A stretch of 64,000 nt of DNA, taken from the NCBI RefSeq assembly GCF_031455095.1, contig NZ_JAVDSB010000001.1:620001-684000 (forward strand). Reading direction: 5' to 3'. This DNA is from Paenibacillus_E qinlingensis_A (GTDB taxonomy: Bacteria; Bacillota; Bacilli; Paenibacillales; NBRC-103111). The position numbers and the translations under genes were made by a program. Shown here in pieces: positions 24,534 to 32,193 of this stretch. Within the stretch, counting starts at the first letter, position 1. Each line of letters starts with the position of its first letter. The notes under the pieces were generated by a model. The model had not been told where the DNA came from, ran no database searches, and saw nothing but the letters and a program-made list of their open reading frames with translations.

Positions 24534-25634
24534 ATGTTACTAACGCTAGGAATTATCGTGGGTTTGGTTGGTGTCTATTACGTATTTATGAATGTGTACC
24601 CGATTTTCGGCCGAAAGCCTTCACGGGATGAAATGAAGAAATTTGCGAAATCACCTCAGTATGGGCTAGATAAGTTTGAGAATCCAGTCCCGGCGATGAT
24701 GAATATGAGCTTTTCAACGACACTTGGAATCTTGCGCGATATGATCAAAGGAAGCCCGAATCGACGCCCTGCAACCTCCTTGGCGATGGATAAGCCTCAA
24801 TTCATAGGGAATGGGGATACAAGCGTTACTTGGTTCGGTCACTCGGCTAGTTTACTGATGATCGATGGCAAATCCTTGCTGCTCGACCCCATGTTCGGCC
24901 GAACACCGTCACCGTTTCCTTGGCTGGGGAAAAATAGATACAGCAATGGGATTCCTTTTGAAATTGCAGAACTCCCTCACATCGATGCTGTCATTTTATC
25001 TCATGATCACTATGATCATTTGGATTACGGCTCTATTATGAAATTGAAAGACAAAGTGAATCGCTTTATTGTGCCGCTGGGTGTTAGCGGTCATCTCATC
25101 CGTTGGGGTGTACCGGCGGCCAAGATTGAGGAGCATGATTGGTGGGAGGAGTTCACTTACCAAGGATTAGAGCTGGCATGCACGCCTGCTAACCATTTCT
25201 CGGGACGCAGTGTGAATGACCGCGGTGCAACCTTGTGGTGTTCGTGGGTGATCAAAGGGAAACAGTCCAACATCTATTTCAGCGGTGACAGTGGGTACAC
25301 GCCTCATTTTAAACATATTGGGGATAAATATGGCCCTTTTGACCTTACGCTAATGGAATGCGGACAGTATGATGAGCGTTGGGCGGATATCCACTTGATG
25401 CCGGAGGAAACCGTTCAAGCGCATCTTGACGTGAAAGGTAAGGTTATGCTGCCCATTCATTGGGGGGCCTTCACGTTAGCTATGCATGATTGGAATGATC
25501 CTGTCACTCGAGCAGTAAGAGCTGCTCAGGAGAAAGGGGTCGAAATTGTGACGCCACGAATTGGGCAAACCATCACCTTGCGGGGATCCGATATAGGGAA
25601 TTACACAAAAACTGATTGGTGGGTGCAGGCTTAG
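24534..25634 (+). CDS. Membrane-anchored MBL-fold hydrolase, NAPE-PLD/UlaG-like
   Basis: A 366-residue metallo-beta-lactamase-fold protein. An N-terminal hydrophobic segment (MLLTLGIIVGLVGVYYVFMN) suggests a membrane anchor. The metal-binding core is complete: VTWFGHSASLLMIDG, SHDHYDHLDYG (HxHxDH, about residues 161-166), CTPANHFSGR, FSGDSGYTPHF and MLPIHWGAFTLAMHDW. This arrangement resembles the N-acylphosphatidylethanolamine phospholipase D group; the substrate here cannot be told. The ATG at 24534 follows GGAGG at 24521-24525; an ATG at 24519 is the alternative. Confidence 0.85.
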   Translation: MLLTLGIIVGLVGVYYVFMNVYPIFGRKPSRDEMKKFAKSPQYGLDKFENPVPAMMNMSFSTTLGILRDMIKGSPNRRPATSLAMDKPQFIGNGDTSVTWFGHSASLLMIDGKSLLLDPMFGRTPSPFPWLGKNRYSNGIPFEIAELPHIDAVILSHDHYDHLDYGSIMKLKDKVNRFIVPLGVSGHLIRWGVPAAKIEEHDWWEEFTYQGLELACTPANHFSGRSVNDRGATLWCSWVIKGKQSNIYFSGDSGYTPHFKHIGDKYGPFDLTLMECGQYDERWADIHLMPEETVQAHLDVKGKVMLPIHWGAFTLAMHDWNDPVTRAVRAAQEKGVEIVTPRIGQTITLRGSDIGNYTKTDWWVQA

Positions 25635-25720
25635 TTCGATCTGAACTGGCTAGTAGGGTTTCCACATGGTATTATGGATGAGGTTACTAGATAGAAGTGA
25701 GCAGGAGAGAAGAAGAGTCT

Positions 25721-26146
25721 ATGTCGGAACAAAAAAGTGTGCGGAAATTTCATTTCCTAGCCGTGTTGCTGGGAATAGCTATCGATAATATCGGAACGAT
25801 GTTGTCGTCAGGATTGATCGGGAGTTTGTATTTTGCAAACCGTCCTACGTCGGATCAAGATGTAAATGCCATATATGCGAATGTAGGTCTATTACTCTTA
25901 TTTTTAGTCGTTGGCTTGTTCTGGACGTTCTTAGGTAGTTATTTCACTGCAAAAGTAGCAAAACGCGCCGAACTCTTCAATGCAGCAATCATAGGTGTAA
26001 TTGGAGCCGGGATTGGATTTGATTCCATATTAACGCAGGATATGATTCCGCTGTGGTATGAGTTGATTGGTTTAATTGCCATCGTTCCCGCGTCACTCCT
26101 AGGTGGATACCTGGCTTTGAAGAGAAAGAAAACATCACAGTCTTAA
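25721..26146 (+). CDS. Four-helix membrane protein of unknown function
   Basis: A 141-residue protein with four predicted membrane helices (about residues 13-36, 55-79, 86-108 and 112-135) and short polar ends (MSEQKSVRKFHF; ALKRKKTSQS). I do not recognise a family. The pattern of Gly in helices (LLGIAIDNIGTMLSSGLIG; IIGVIGAGIGF) is typical of small packing-type membrane proteins. The ATG at 25721 is chosen, with a weak purine-rich AGGAGAGAAGAAG upstream; a GTG at 25697 would add eight charged residues. It stands between an MBL hydrolase and a small hypothetical gene and may be transcribed with the former. Confidence 0.65.
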   Translation: MSEQKSVRKFHFLAVLLGIAIDNIGTMLSSGLIGSLYFANRPTSDQDVNAIYANVGLLLLFLVVGLFWTFLGSYFTAKVAKRAELFNAAIIGVIGAGIGFDSILTQDMIPLWYELIGLIAIVPASLLGGYLALKRKKTSQS

Positions 26147-26219
26147 TTAATGGCTAGGAACGATAGACATGGTAATCAGTTGAGATGACGAGGATGAATG
26201 GTCATTAGGAGGTGACAGT

Positions 26220-26450
26220 GTGCCGAAGTTCGCAAATGAGAGTGAAGAAGCAACAGCTTTTCTACGGAACCAAACGGGCAGCAGTCAGTTAGTATGCTAT
26301 ACGTATATTGACGCTGATGATAGTTCGGACAGCTTTTTCATCGTTAAAACAACCAACAAGGTCATTCATGTCTCCTTTGCGGAGATTACGTATGACCCTA
26401 GGAATTACCAAAGTTTGTTAGAAGGACTCTATCGAGTGATCTACGAATAA
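26220..26450 (+). CDS. Small acidic protein of unknown function
   Basis: A 76-residue soluble protein starting at a GTG after TAGGAGGTGACA. It is acidic, with a central strand-rich part (QLVCYTYIDADDSSDSFFIV, TNKVIHVSFAEITYD). No family is recognised. A strong ribosome-binding site and a terminator directly after it make it a credible single-gene unit. Confidence 0.65.
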   Translation: MPKFANESEEATAFLRNQTGSSQLVCYTYIDADDSSDSFFIVKTTNKVIHVSFAEITYDPRNYQSLLEGLYRVIYE

Positions 26451-26462
26451 ATAGCAAGTCAT

Positions 26463-26505
26463 ACAATGAAACCCCCTTAGCCATCGGCTCAGGGGGTTTC
26501 ATTGT
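26463..26505. terminator. Strong bidirectional terminator between converging genes
   Basis: A 20-bp stem with one mismatch (from ACAATGAAACCCCC at 26463 to GGGGGTTTCATTGT ending 26505) around the loop ATC. It separates the plus-strand gene ending at 26450 from the minus-strand gene ending at 26510. Confidence 0.88.
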
Positions 26506-26509
26506 GTTG

Positions 26510-26776
26510 TTACTTAATGAGCGTTAAAGCTTGATCTGCAATAGAGTGCTTGTAACGGTCCAGACAGTTGCATAGGTAATCTTTGCGGCAAATCGGGCAA
26601 GGCTCTTTCATCAATCGGTTCAAGTCGGTTACTCGGCCGATACCTGTTTCTGCGTCTCTTTCAAAGAATAGACGGCATTTGTTGCGGTCTTTCAAAGAAA
26701 CAACAACTTCGAAGAGACCATTCTTTTTATTATCACTCACTATTGTTGCATCAACTACTTGCGGATCGTAAGCCAA
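26510..26776 (-). CDS. Small protein with a CPxC/CxC cysteine cluster, function unknown
   Basis: An 88-residue protein starting with a TTG at 26776, eight bases after AGGAGG. The first half looks like a small beta domain (LFEVVVSLKDRNKCRLFFER), and the second carries PCPICRKDYLCNCLDRY, a Cys cluster that could bind zinc or another metal. No family is recognised. It is a stand-alone minus-strand gene ending at a shared terminator. Confidence 0.65.
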   Translation of the reverse strand: MAYDPQVVDATIVSDNKKNGLFEVVVSLKDRNKCRLFFERDAETGIGRVTDLNRLMKEPCPICRKDYLCNCLDRYKHSIADQALTLIK

Positions 26777-26852
26777 ATGTATTTCCTCCTAAGAGTTTGC
26801 TCAGTATCTAACAGGACTACTTCGCAAATTCATAAATTAGCATGCTTTCACT

Positions 26853-26881
26853 TTGTTAGCTCGGTTGCATTAGTATATTAT
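26853..26881 (+). promoter_or_regulatory. Sigma-A-type promoter for the 84-residue gene
   Basis: TTGTTA (26853-26858), 17-base spacer, TATTAT (26876-26881), 42 bases before the start codon. Confidence 0.6.
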
Positions 26882-26922
26882 ATAAATAAAAAAGATTTTA
26901 TTCAATAGGAGGTCATTTAGAC

Positions 26923-27177
26923 ATGATCATGGACTATTGTGAACAGGAAATATCTGAGGGGAAGACGTACTTACACATCGGCCTGCAGTTTGAAGATGAG
27001 CCTGATTCGTTATATGTTGCGGAGTTAGAAGTAGATGAGCACAGTGTTGTCAGGAGTTGGCAGTTATTTTTCAACGGGTTCGACTGTAAATATACGTTCC
27101 GACCCTCGGAAAGGGAAGAAATGATCCATTTTGCTGCTCAGCAGGGGATCTCAATTCAAGAAGAGATAGAAAAATAA
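26923..27177 (+). CDS. Small acidic protein of unknown function
   Basis: An 84-residue acidic protein with a strand-rich body (GKTYLHIGLQFEDEPDSLYV, VVRSWQLFFNGFDCKYTF) and a helical end (PSEREEMIHFAAQQGI). The ATG follows ATAGGAGGTCATTTAGAC, and a promoter with 17-base spacing lies upstream. No family is recognised. Its 3' end overlaps the convergent minus-strand gene by 22 bases. Confidence 0.65.
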   Translation: MIMDYCEQEISEGKTYLHIGLQFEDEPDSLYVAELEVDEHSVVRSWQLFFNGFDCKYTFRPSEREEMIHFAAQQGISIQEEIEK

Positions 27178-27374
27178 AAGGAATCATCGCCATATGAATG
27201 GTTCAAATTCCTAGATTTGTGTTTATTCTGTTGTCTGGCTTGCAGTTCAATGCGAGTAGGTGTTGTCTTGGTTACGGGATTCGTTCCGAACCAGTGTAAG
27301 CGATTCATGGTAGGATCTAATTTGCCTTCCCGTAAACTGCGTTGGCGAAGCTTTTGTGCTTGAGATCGAGACAT
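27156..27374 (-). CDS. Small basic protein of unknown function
   Basis: A 72-residue, strongly basic protein. The start MSRSQAQKLRQRSLREGKLD and the central PVTKTTPTRIELQARQQNKH resemble a group of short conserved Bacillales proteins of unknown role that contain the pattern REG-x-NP or REGKLDPTMNR. The ATG at 27374 follows GAGGAATTACT. The basic nature would suit binding of nucleic acid, but that is only a guess. Confidence 0.6.
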   Translation of the reverse strand: MSRSQAQKLRQRSLREGKLDPTMNRLHWFGTNPVTKTTPTRIELQARQQNKHKSRNLNHSYGDDSFYFSISS

Positions 27375-27479
27375 AGTAATTCCTCATTTCTATTTGAATG
27401 TAAGTGATACTTCTATTTTAACAGGTGATAGGCAAGAGGCAATGGAAAGTTTAGTTGATAACGGAAAAAGGGGAACCGC

Positions 27480-27662
27480 ATGCGCATTCAAATTCAATTA
27501 GCGATAGATGGCGAAACGAAGAAAACGGACGTGCTGGAGATTGCTGAGCACAAACTGGGTGAAATGACAGATGAAGAAATCGAACAAGCGATTGAAGTAA
27601 AAATTCGAACGTGGGTAGATCGCATGGTTCAGGTGGAGTGGGAAGTACTCGAAGAGGAGTAA
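27480..27662 (+). CDS. Small protein of unknown function
   Basis: A 60-residue protein with an N-terminal strand (MRIQIQLAIDGETKKTDVLE) and an acidic helix (GEMTDEEIEQAIEVKIRTWV). It starts at an ATG after AAAAAGGGGAACCGC. The family is not recognised. Gene-like character rests on the ribosome-binding site, the balanced composition and the tidy flanks. Confidence 0.55.
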   Translation: MRIQIQLAIDGETKKTDVLEIAEHKLGEMTDEEIEQAIEVKIRTWVDRMVQVEWEVLEEE

Positions 27663-27673
27663 GCATAAAAACG

Positions 27674-27700
27674 GCTCCGGAAGGATGAACCTTTCGGAGC
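27674..27700 (-). terminator. Terminator of the minus-strand 61-residue gene
   Basis: GCTCCGGAAGG (27674-27684) pairs with CCTTTCGGAGC (27690-27700) with one wobble. On the minus strand it is followed by CGTTTTTATG, 22 bases after the stop codon. Confidence 0.65.
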
Positions 27701-27722
27701 ATGAGGCAAGTCCTATGTATGT

Positions 27723-27908
27723 TTAGTGAACAATGGTGCTAACTCCAGTCTTCTGTAAAGCATGTTCCCAACTTGGGTAGTAATACAGGGCGTTTTTCAT
27801 AAGATCAGGATGCAGCTTCTTCACATTTTTTTTAGCTAGTGATTCCCCTGTGCTGTGAAGCTGCACAATTTGGCCTAACACTTCATCTGCGCTCATGTTT
27901 AGCTCCAT
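27723..27908 (-). CDS. Small protein of unknown function
   Basis: A 61-residue protein whose true start is the ATG at 27908, after AAGGAGGAACATCT; the longer open frame upstream has no ribosome-binding site. It is helical (MSADEVLGQIVQLHSTGESL) and contains KKLHPDLMKNALYYYPSWEH, which looks like a small DNA-binding or adapter-type helix bundle seen in some Bacillales proteins. No family is assigned. Confidence 0.6.
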   Translation of the reverse strand: MELNMSADEVLGQIVQLHSTGESLAKKNVKKLHPDLMKNALYYYPSWEHALQKTGVSTIVH

Positions 27909-28040
27909 AGATGTTCCTCCTTCTTTTAAGATTATAAACAATGCTTGCCATTCACAGCTCAAAATATACATAGAAGTTTGTGGGATCGGGCAAATTAAGT
28001 AGGCCACGAGACTTACGTTAGGAAAGCAAGGTGTCTAACC

Positions 28041-29180
28041 ATGAACTGGTCATCCTTATCTTTATTTGCCGCGAAGCCGGATTTGATCTGCAAAGGGAAA
28101 ATAGCAAAGATTTCGGGCACTTGTGAGTCTTATCAACAGATGCCGAGTAGTCGAATTGTTTTACTTACTCAAGGGGACATGGATGAAGAGGATGCCCAAG
28201 AACTGATAGATCGAAAAGTGAAAGCGATTGTGCAATGTGGACATGTCATGAGCGGTGTGTTTCCGACGCAAGGCCCACTTATGATTCTACATGAGCACAT
28301 TCCCATCATGGAAGTGGATGAGGTGTATGTTGAACTCTTTCTGCATGAAGCAGAGATCCTTATATATCAAGATACGATTCATGTGAGCGGTCAGGATGTG
28401 CCCTGTCGTCAATTTACACGGGAGAATTGGCTAATCGCTCAACGGGCAGCTAACGAGCAAGCTGTGGAGCGCTGGGAGCCCTTTGTGGAACATACCTTAG
28501 CTTATGCGATGCGCGAAAGGCAAGCAGTTAAAGCTCCTTTACCCAACTTGCCGCTGCGCACACAGTTCACTGGCAGGTACGTCTTTGTGGTCTCCGCTGG
28601 AAAAGGTTATAAAAAGGACTTGCAAGCAGCTTGCGGGTTTATTTCGGATTTTAAGCCGATATTACTGGGGGTAGGCGCAGGGGCGGATGTACTTATCGCG
28701 AATGGTTATGTCCCTGATATAGTCATTGGGGATGCGAATCAGATATCGAATCGAGCTTGGCATTGCGGTGCTGAAATCATTGTCCATACGTACCCAGACG
28801 AACATTGTAGTGTTGATATAGATGTGGAGCATATCTTGCCTTATACAGGTAACAGTGAAGATGCTGCTTTATTGCTAGCTTATGAAAAGGGTGGGGAATG
28901 GCTTGTTACGGTAGGTGTACAGGCGCATATGAGTGATTTTCTGGCTAGTGGCAATGACAATATGGGGAGTGCCCTCCTTGTGCGGATGAAAGTAGGGGCT
29001 CGCCTCGTGGATATAAAAACCTTGCAAGCCTTTACCTCACGCCAGCCCGTAAATTGGCGGAGAGAAGTGATTTCAACCCTTGTTCTATCCGGTGCTTTTA
29101 TTGGTTTAAGCTTGTTTCAATTGCAGTGGATCCTGAAACGTGCAAGTCATGTCGTATGGAAGCTTGTTGGGGCAGATTGA
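28041..29180 (+). CDS. steA: SteA-like protein (putative cytokinetic-ring protein, TPPK-like fold)
   Basis: A 379-residue protein resembling actinobacterial SteA and its Firmicutes homologues. The N-terminal part holds SSRIVLLTQGDMDEEDAQEL and KVKAIVQCGHVMSGVFPTQG. The central part is related to thiamine pyrophosphokinase (YVFVVSAGKGYKKDLQAACG; LIANGYVPDIVIGDANQIS; TYPDEHCSVDIDVEHILPYT; TGNSEDAALLLA). A C-terminal membrane helix (STLVLSGAFIGLSLFQLQWI) is followed by a basic tail. In corynebacteria SteA works with SteB in cell separation; the role here is inferred from similarity. No SteB-type gene follows; the next gene is yqzF on the other strand. Confidence 0.75.
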   Translation: MNWSSLSLFAAKPDLICKGKIAKISGTCESYQQMPSSRIVLLTQGDMDEEDAQELIDRKVKAIVQCGHVMSGVFPTQGPLMILHEHIPIMEVDEVYVELFLHEAEILIYQDTIHVSGQDVPCRQFTRENWLIAQRAANEQAVERWEPFVEHTLAYAMRERQAVKAPLPNLPLRTQFTGRYVFVVSAGKGYKKDLQAACGFISDFKPILLGVGAGADVLIANGYVPDIVIGDANQISNRAWHCGAEIIVHTYPDEHCSVDIDVEHILPYTGNSEDAALLLAYEKGGEWLVTVGVQAHMSDFLASGNDNMGSALLVRMKVGARLVDIKTLQAFTSRQPVNWRREVISTLVLSGAFIGLSLFQLQWILKRASHVVWKLVGAD

Positions 29181-29195
29181 GCGCGATACAAAAAA

Positions 29196-29218
29196 AGACC
29201 GGACACATTGTCCGGTCT
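29196..29218. terminator. Bidirectional terminator between steA and yqzF
   Basis: A 10-bp perfect stem (AGACCGGACA/TGTCCGGTCT) around CAT, with an A-run on the left and ATTTATT on the right, serves both convergent genes. It covers the last bases of yqzF. Confidence 0.85.
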
Positions 29219-29480
29219 ATTTATTGCGTTTAGGCTTGAAACGCGGGGCTAGATAGTTCCGTTTGCGATCTCTGAAGAAGGTCCATCCGCCAATAAAAGC
29301 AACGCCGATCAGAAATAAGACAAGACCTAAGAAAAATTTCCCCCATAACATGCCGCTATTGGTAGCCGTATCAAATTGGGCGAAAAAGGCATCTTTCATT
29401 GCGAGAAAACCATAAGTAGCGGTTATGCCTGGAATAACGAGAAGTAGAATAGCAACAAAACGATAAAAGGGTGCTTTCAT
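29217..29480 (-). CDS. yqzF: DUF2627 membrane protein YqzF
   Basis: An 87-residue protein with two membrane helices (FVAILLLVIPGITATYGFLA and FFLGLVLFLIGVAFIGGWTF) and a basic C-terminus. It matches the DUF2627/YqzF family, which is found beside the branched-chain keto acid dehydrogenase genes in Bacillus, as here. Function unknown. The ATG at 29480 is preceded by AAGGAGTTTAT. Confidence 0.8.
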   Translation of the reverse strand: MKAPFYRFVAILLLVIPGITATYGFLAMKDAFFAQFDTATNSGMLWGKFFLGLVLFLIGVAFIGGWTFFRDRKRNYLAPRFKPKRNK

Positions 29481-29648
29481 ATAAACTCCTTACTTGATAT
29501 GAAACATGTTTTTCTAACATCATACTCTGAAACAGCTAGTGTGTCTAATTCATAAATAAGACTATGACTTCGATCCCAAAAAAGGGTAATATAATAGAGA
29601 CACACATATACATATAACAAGGAATTGTTTCATAGGAGGCTAACATTC

Positions 29649-31073
29649 ATGAGTGAACATAGATATGATGTTGTGGTATTAGGCGGCGGAATCGGAGGCT
29701 ATACAGCTGCAATTAGGGCTGCGCAGTTAGGGAAAACGGTAGCCATTGTTGAACGTGACAAAATGGGCGGTACCTGCTTGCATCAAGGCTGCATTCCGAG
29801 TAAAGCATTATTACGCAGCGCGGAAGTCTATGCTTCGATGAAGCATAGTGAAGATTATGGGATATCTGCACAATCAGTGTCATTGAATTTTGATGGAGTT
29901 CTAGGACGCAAGCAACGGATTGTCGATCAACTACATCAAGGACTTCAGTTCCTGATGAAAAAGAACAAAATTACGATCCATCATGGAAATGGACGTATTA
30001 TTGGCCCTTCCATTTTCTCTCCGCGCAGCGGGGCTGTTTCTGTCGAGAAGGAAGATGGCGATATTGAGACGCTTCTTTCGAGCAATCTGATCATTGCAAC
30101 GGGCTCTAGACCACGCAGCTTGCCAGGGTTAGAGATAGACGGCACTTCGATTATCACAAGTGAAGATGCCCTGCGGATGGAGAGTCTGCCGAAGTCTATT
30201 ATTATAGTTGGCGGTGGCGTAATTGGCGTGGAGTGGGCCTCTATGCTGCATGATTTTGGGGTTGAGGTTACGATTGTAGAAGTCGATAAGCGTCTAGTCA
30301 ATCTGGAAGATGAGGATGTTTCCAAAGAGTTGGAACGCTTGTTCAAGAAACGTGGCATTAAGCTGGAGACGGGTACGAAGTTGCTGCCAGAGTCGGTCAA
30401 GGTGTCGGATGGCATGGTGACGATGCAAGTGGACAAGCAAGGCGAGGTGCACGAGCTATTCGCGGAGCGTGTTCTTGTTTCCGTAGGTCGTGTAGCGAAT
30501 GTTGAAGCGATGGGGCTTGAAAATACCGATGTCAAAATCGATAAAGGTGTCATTCGCGTCAATCGCTTCATGCAGACTACGGAATCCCATATTTATGCGG
30601 TTGGGGATGTTATCGGCGGGTTAATGCTCGCTCATATGGCGGGGCATGAAGGCATTGTGGCGGCGGAGCATATCGCAGGACATCAACCAGACGAGTTGCA
30701 GACGCACCTTGTGTCCAAATGCACCTATACGAGACCTGAGATCGCAAGTGTTGGATGGACTCAGCAGCAGGCAATAGATCAAGGCCGCCAAGTGAAAGTT
30801 GGCAAATTTAGCTTCAAAGGAATAGGGAAAGCTCTAGTTTATGGAGATTCCGATGGATTCGTGAAGGTGATTGCGGATAAAGATACGAATGATATTCTTG
30901 GTGTTCACATGATCGGCCCTCAAGTTACGAACAGTATCACAGAGGCTGCGCTAGCCCAGGTGCTGAATGCAACACCGTGGGAAGTAGGACAAACGATTCA
31001 TCCGCATCCGACACTTTCAGAGGCCTTAGGGGAAGCGATGCTTGCGGTGGATGGCATTGCAATTAGCGGATAA
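29649..31073 (+). CDS. lpdA: Dihydrolipoyl dehydrogenase (E3 of branched-chain 2-oxoacid dehydrogenase)
   Basis: A 474-residue flavoprotein disulfide reductase. It shows the FAD loop VVVLGGGIGGYTAAIRAAQL, the redox-active disulfide motif GGTCLHQGCIPSKALL (CxxxxC), the NAD loop IIIVGGGVIGVEWASML, the second FAD motif HIYAVGDVIGG and the C-terminal catalytic pair in HPHPTLSEALGEAM. It reoxidises the lipoyl group of BkdB. The start is the ATG at 29649 after ATAGGAGGCTAACATTC. It heads the bkd operon; no -24/-12 (sigma-L) element was seen upstream, only a TATAAT at 29590-29595 with a poor -35. Confidence 0.93.
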   Translation: MSEHRYDVVVLGGGIGGYTAAIRAAQLGKTVAIVERDKMGGTCLHQGCIPSKALLRSAEVYASMKHSEDYGISAQSVSLNFDGVLGRKQRIVDQLHQGLQFLMKKNKITIHHGNGRIIGPSIFSPRSGAVSVEKEDGDIETLLSSNLIIATGSRPRSLPGLEIDGTSIITSEDALRMESLPKSIIIVGGGVIGVEWASMLHDFGVEVTIVEVDKRLVNLEDEDVSKELERLFKKRGIKLETGTKLLPESVKVSDGMVTMQVDKQGEVHELFAERVLVSVGRVANVEAMGLENTDVKIDKGVIRVNRFMQTTESHIYAVGDVIGGLMLAHMAGHEGIVAAEHIAGHQPDELQTHLVSKCTYTRPEIASVGWTQQQAIDQGRQVKVGKFSFKGIGKALVYGDSDGFVKVIADKDTNDILGVHMIGPQVTNSITEAALAQVLNATPWEVGQTIHPHPTLSEALGEAMLAVDGIAISG

Positions 31074-31076
31074 AAA

Positions 31077-31105
31077 TTGTAATCATAAACGTTTCCGTTT
31101 ATAAT
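31077..31105 (+). promoter_or_regulatory. Promoter with an embedded inverted repeat upstream of bkdAA
   Basis: TTGTAA (31077-31082), 17-base spacer, TATAAT (31100-31105). Inside the spacer and -10 lies a perfect hyphenated repeat, ATAAACG (31085-31091) with CGTTTAT (31096-31102), placed as an operator would be. The centre AAACGTTT also resembles a degenerate catabolite-response element. The regulator is unknown. Confidence 0.65.
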
Positions 31106-31181
31106 ATGCTTATAGAGTCAAGTACTAGGACCAGGTAATAAGCTTTAGTAACCATATAATCTCACTAAGGAGGCAAACTCC

Positions 31182-32192
31182 ATGTCCATTGGTCAGCTAT
31201 ATAAGCACAGAAGTTTAGGATTATCCGATGATGAGGCTTTGCGTATGTATACGGTCATGAGCCTTGCAACGAAATTTGATGAGAGAGCCTTCATGCTCCA
31301 GCGTGCTGGTAAAATTCCTTTTCATGTTTCAGGTATGGGACAATATGCCGGACAAGTTGGTATGGCTTTCGCGATGCAGAGTCAGAAGGACTATTTCTTA
31401 CCTTATTACCGTGATTATGCATTTGTCCTATCGGTTGGTATGACGGTGAAAGATCTAATGCTCGCTATTTTTTGTAAAGCGGAAGATGTGAATAGCGGCG
31501 GCAGACAAATGGCCGGTCATTTCGGGGATCGCAAAAATCATATCGTAACGGCATCTTCTCCGGTTACAACACAAGTTCCTCATGCAGCGGGTATTGCTTT
31601 GGCAGCGAAAATGAAGAAACAGGATTTTGTCACATTCGTTTCGTTCGGGGAAGGCTCCAGCAATCAAGGGGATTTCCATGAGGGCTGCAATTTCGCAGGT
31701 GTACATAAGCTGCCGGTTATTTTCGTTTGTGAAAATAATCAGTATGCCATTTCTGTGCCTCTTCATAAACAGGTAGCAGGTAAAATTGCTGACCGTGCCA
31801 TCGGATATGGCTTCCCAGGCATTCAAGTGGATGGTACGGATGTATTAGAAATGTACCGTGTTACGAAGGAAGCGAGAGAAAGAGCTGCTCGCGGCGAAGG
31901 TCCAACCTTAATCGAGATGATGTGCTATCGCATTATGCCGCATTCCACTTCTGATGATGACATGCTATATCGTACGAAAGAAGAAGTAGAAGAAAACCGC
32001 AAGAAGGACGGCATTTTGAAATTCAAGGAATATCTCATCGCTTGTGAGCTTTGGAGTGAAGAACAAGACCAAGCACTTCAAGAGCGTCAAAAGCAAGAAG
32101 TGAATGAAGCGACGAAGTATGCTGATCTTGCCCCTTATCCGAAGCCGGAAGATACGCTTCTTCATGTTTATGCGGAAGGAGATGGCAACTAA
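31182..32192 (+). CDS. bkdAA: 2-oxoisovalerate dehydrogenase E1 alpha subunit
   Basis: A 336-residue thiamine-diphosphate-binding subunit with SVGMTVKDLMLAIFCKAEDV, SGGRQMAGHFGDRKNHI, the cofactor motif FGEGSSNQGDFHEGCNFAGV and VCENNQYAISVPLHKQ. Together with E1 beta it decarboxylates the 2-oxo acids of Val, Leu and Ile to branched acyl groups, precursors of iso- and anteiso-fatty acids. It has its own promoter downstream of lpdA and is joined to bkdAB by a one-base gap. Confidence 0.93.
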   Translation: MSIGQLYKHRSLGLSDDEALRMYTVMSLATKFDERAFMLQRAGKIPFHVSGMGQYAGQVGMAFAMQSQKDYFLPYYRDYAFVLSVGMTVKDLMLAIFCKAEDVNSGGRQMAGHFGDRKNHIVTASSPVTTQVPHAAGIALAAKMKKQDFVTFVSFGEGSSNQGDFHEGCNFAGVHKLPVIFVCENNQYAISVPLHKQVAGKIADRAIGYGFPGIQVDGTDVLEMYRVTKEARERAARGEGPTLIEMMCYRIMPHSTSDDDMLYRTKEEVEENRKKDGILKFKEYLIACELWSEEQDQALQERQKQEVNEATKYADLAPYPKPEDTLLHVYAEGDGN

Positions 32193-32193
32193 G

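Noticed and set aside
29481..29648. Sigma-L (-24/-12) promoter before the bkd operon, as in Bacillus
   Set aside because: No GG-N10-GC pair of the TGGCAC/TTGCA type was found. An AAACATGTTT palindrome at 29502-29511 was seen but has no clear meaning.
29981..30571. Open frame of 196 residues on the minus strand in lpdA
   Set aside because: Ser/Thr-rich composition typical of antisense frames, no start signals, and lpdA motifs are continuous on the plus strand.
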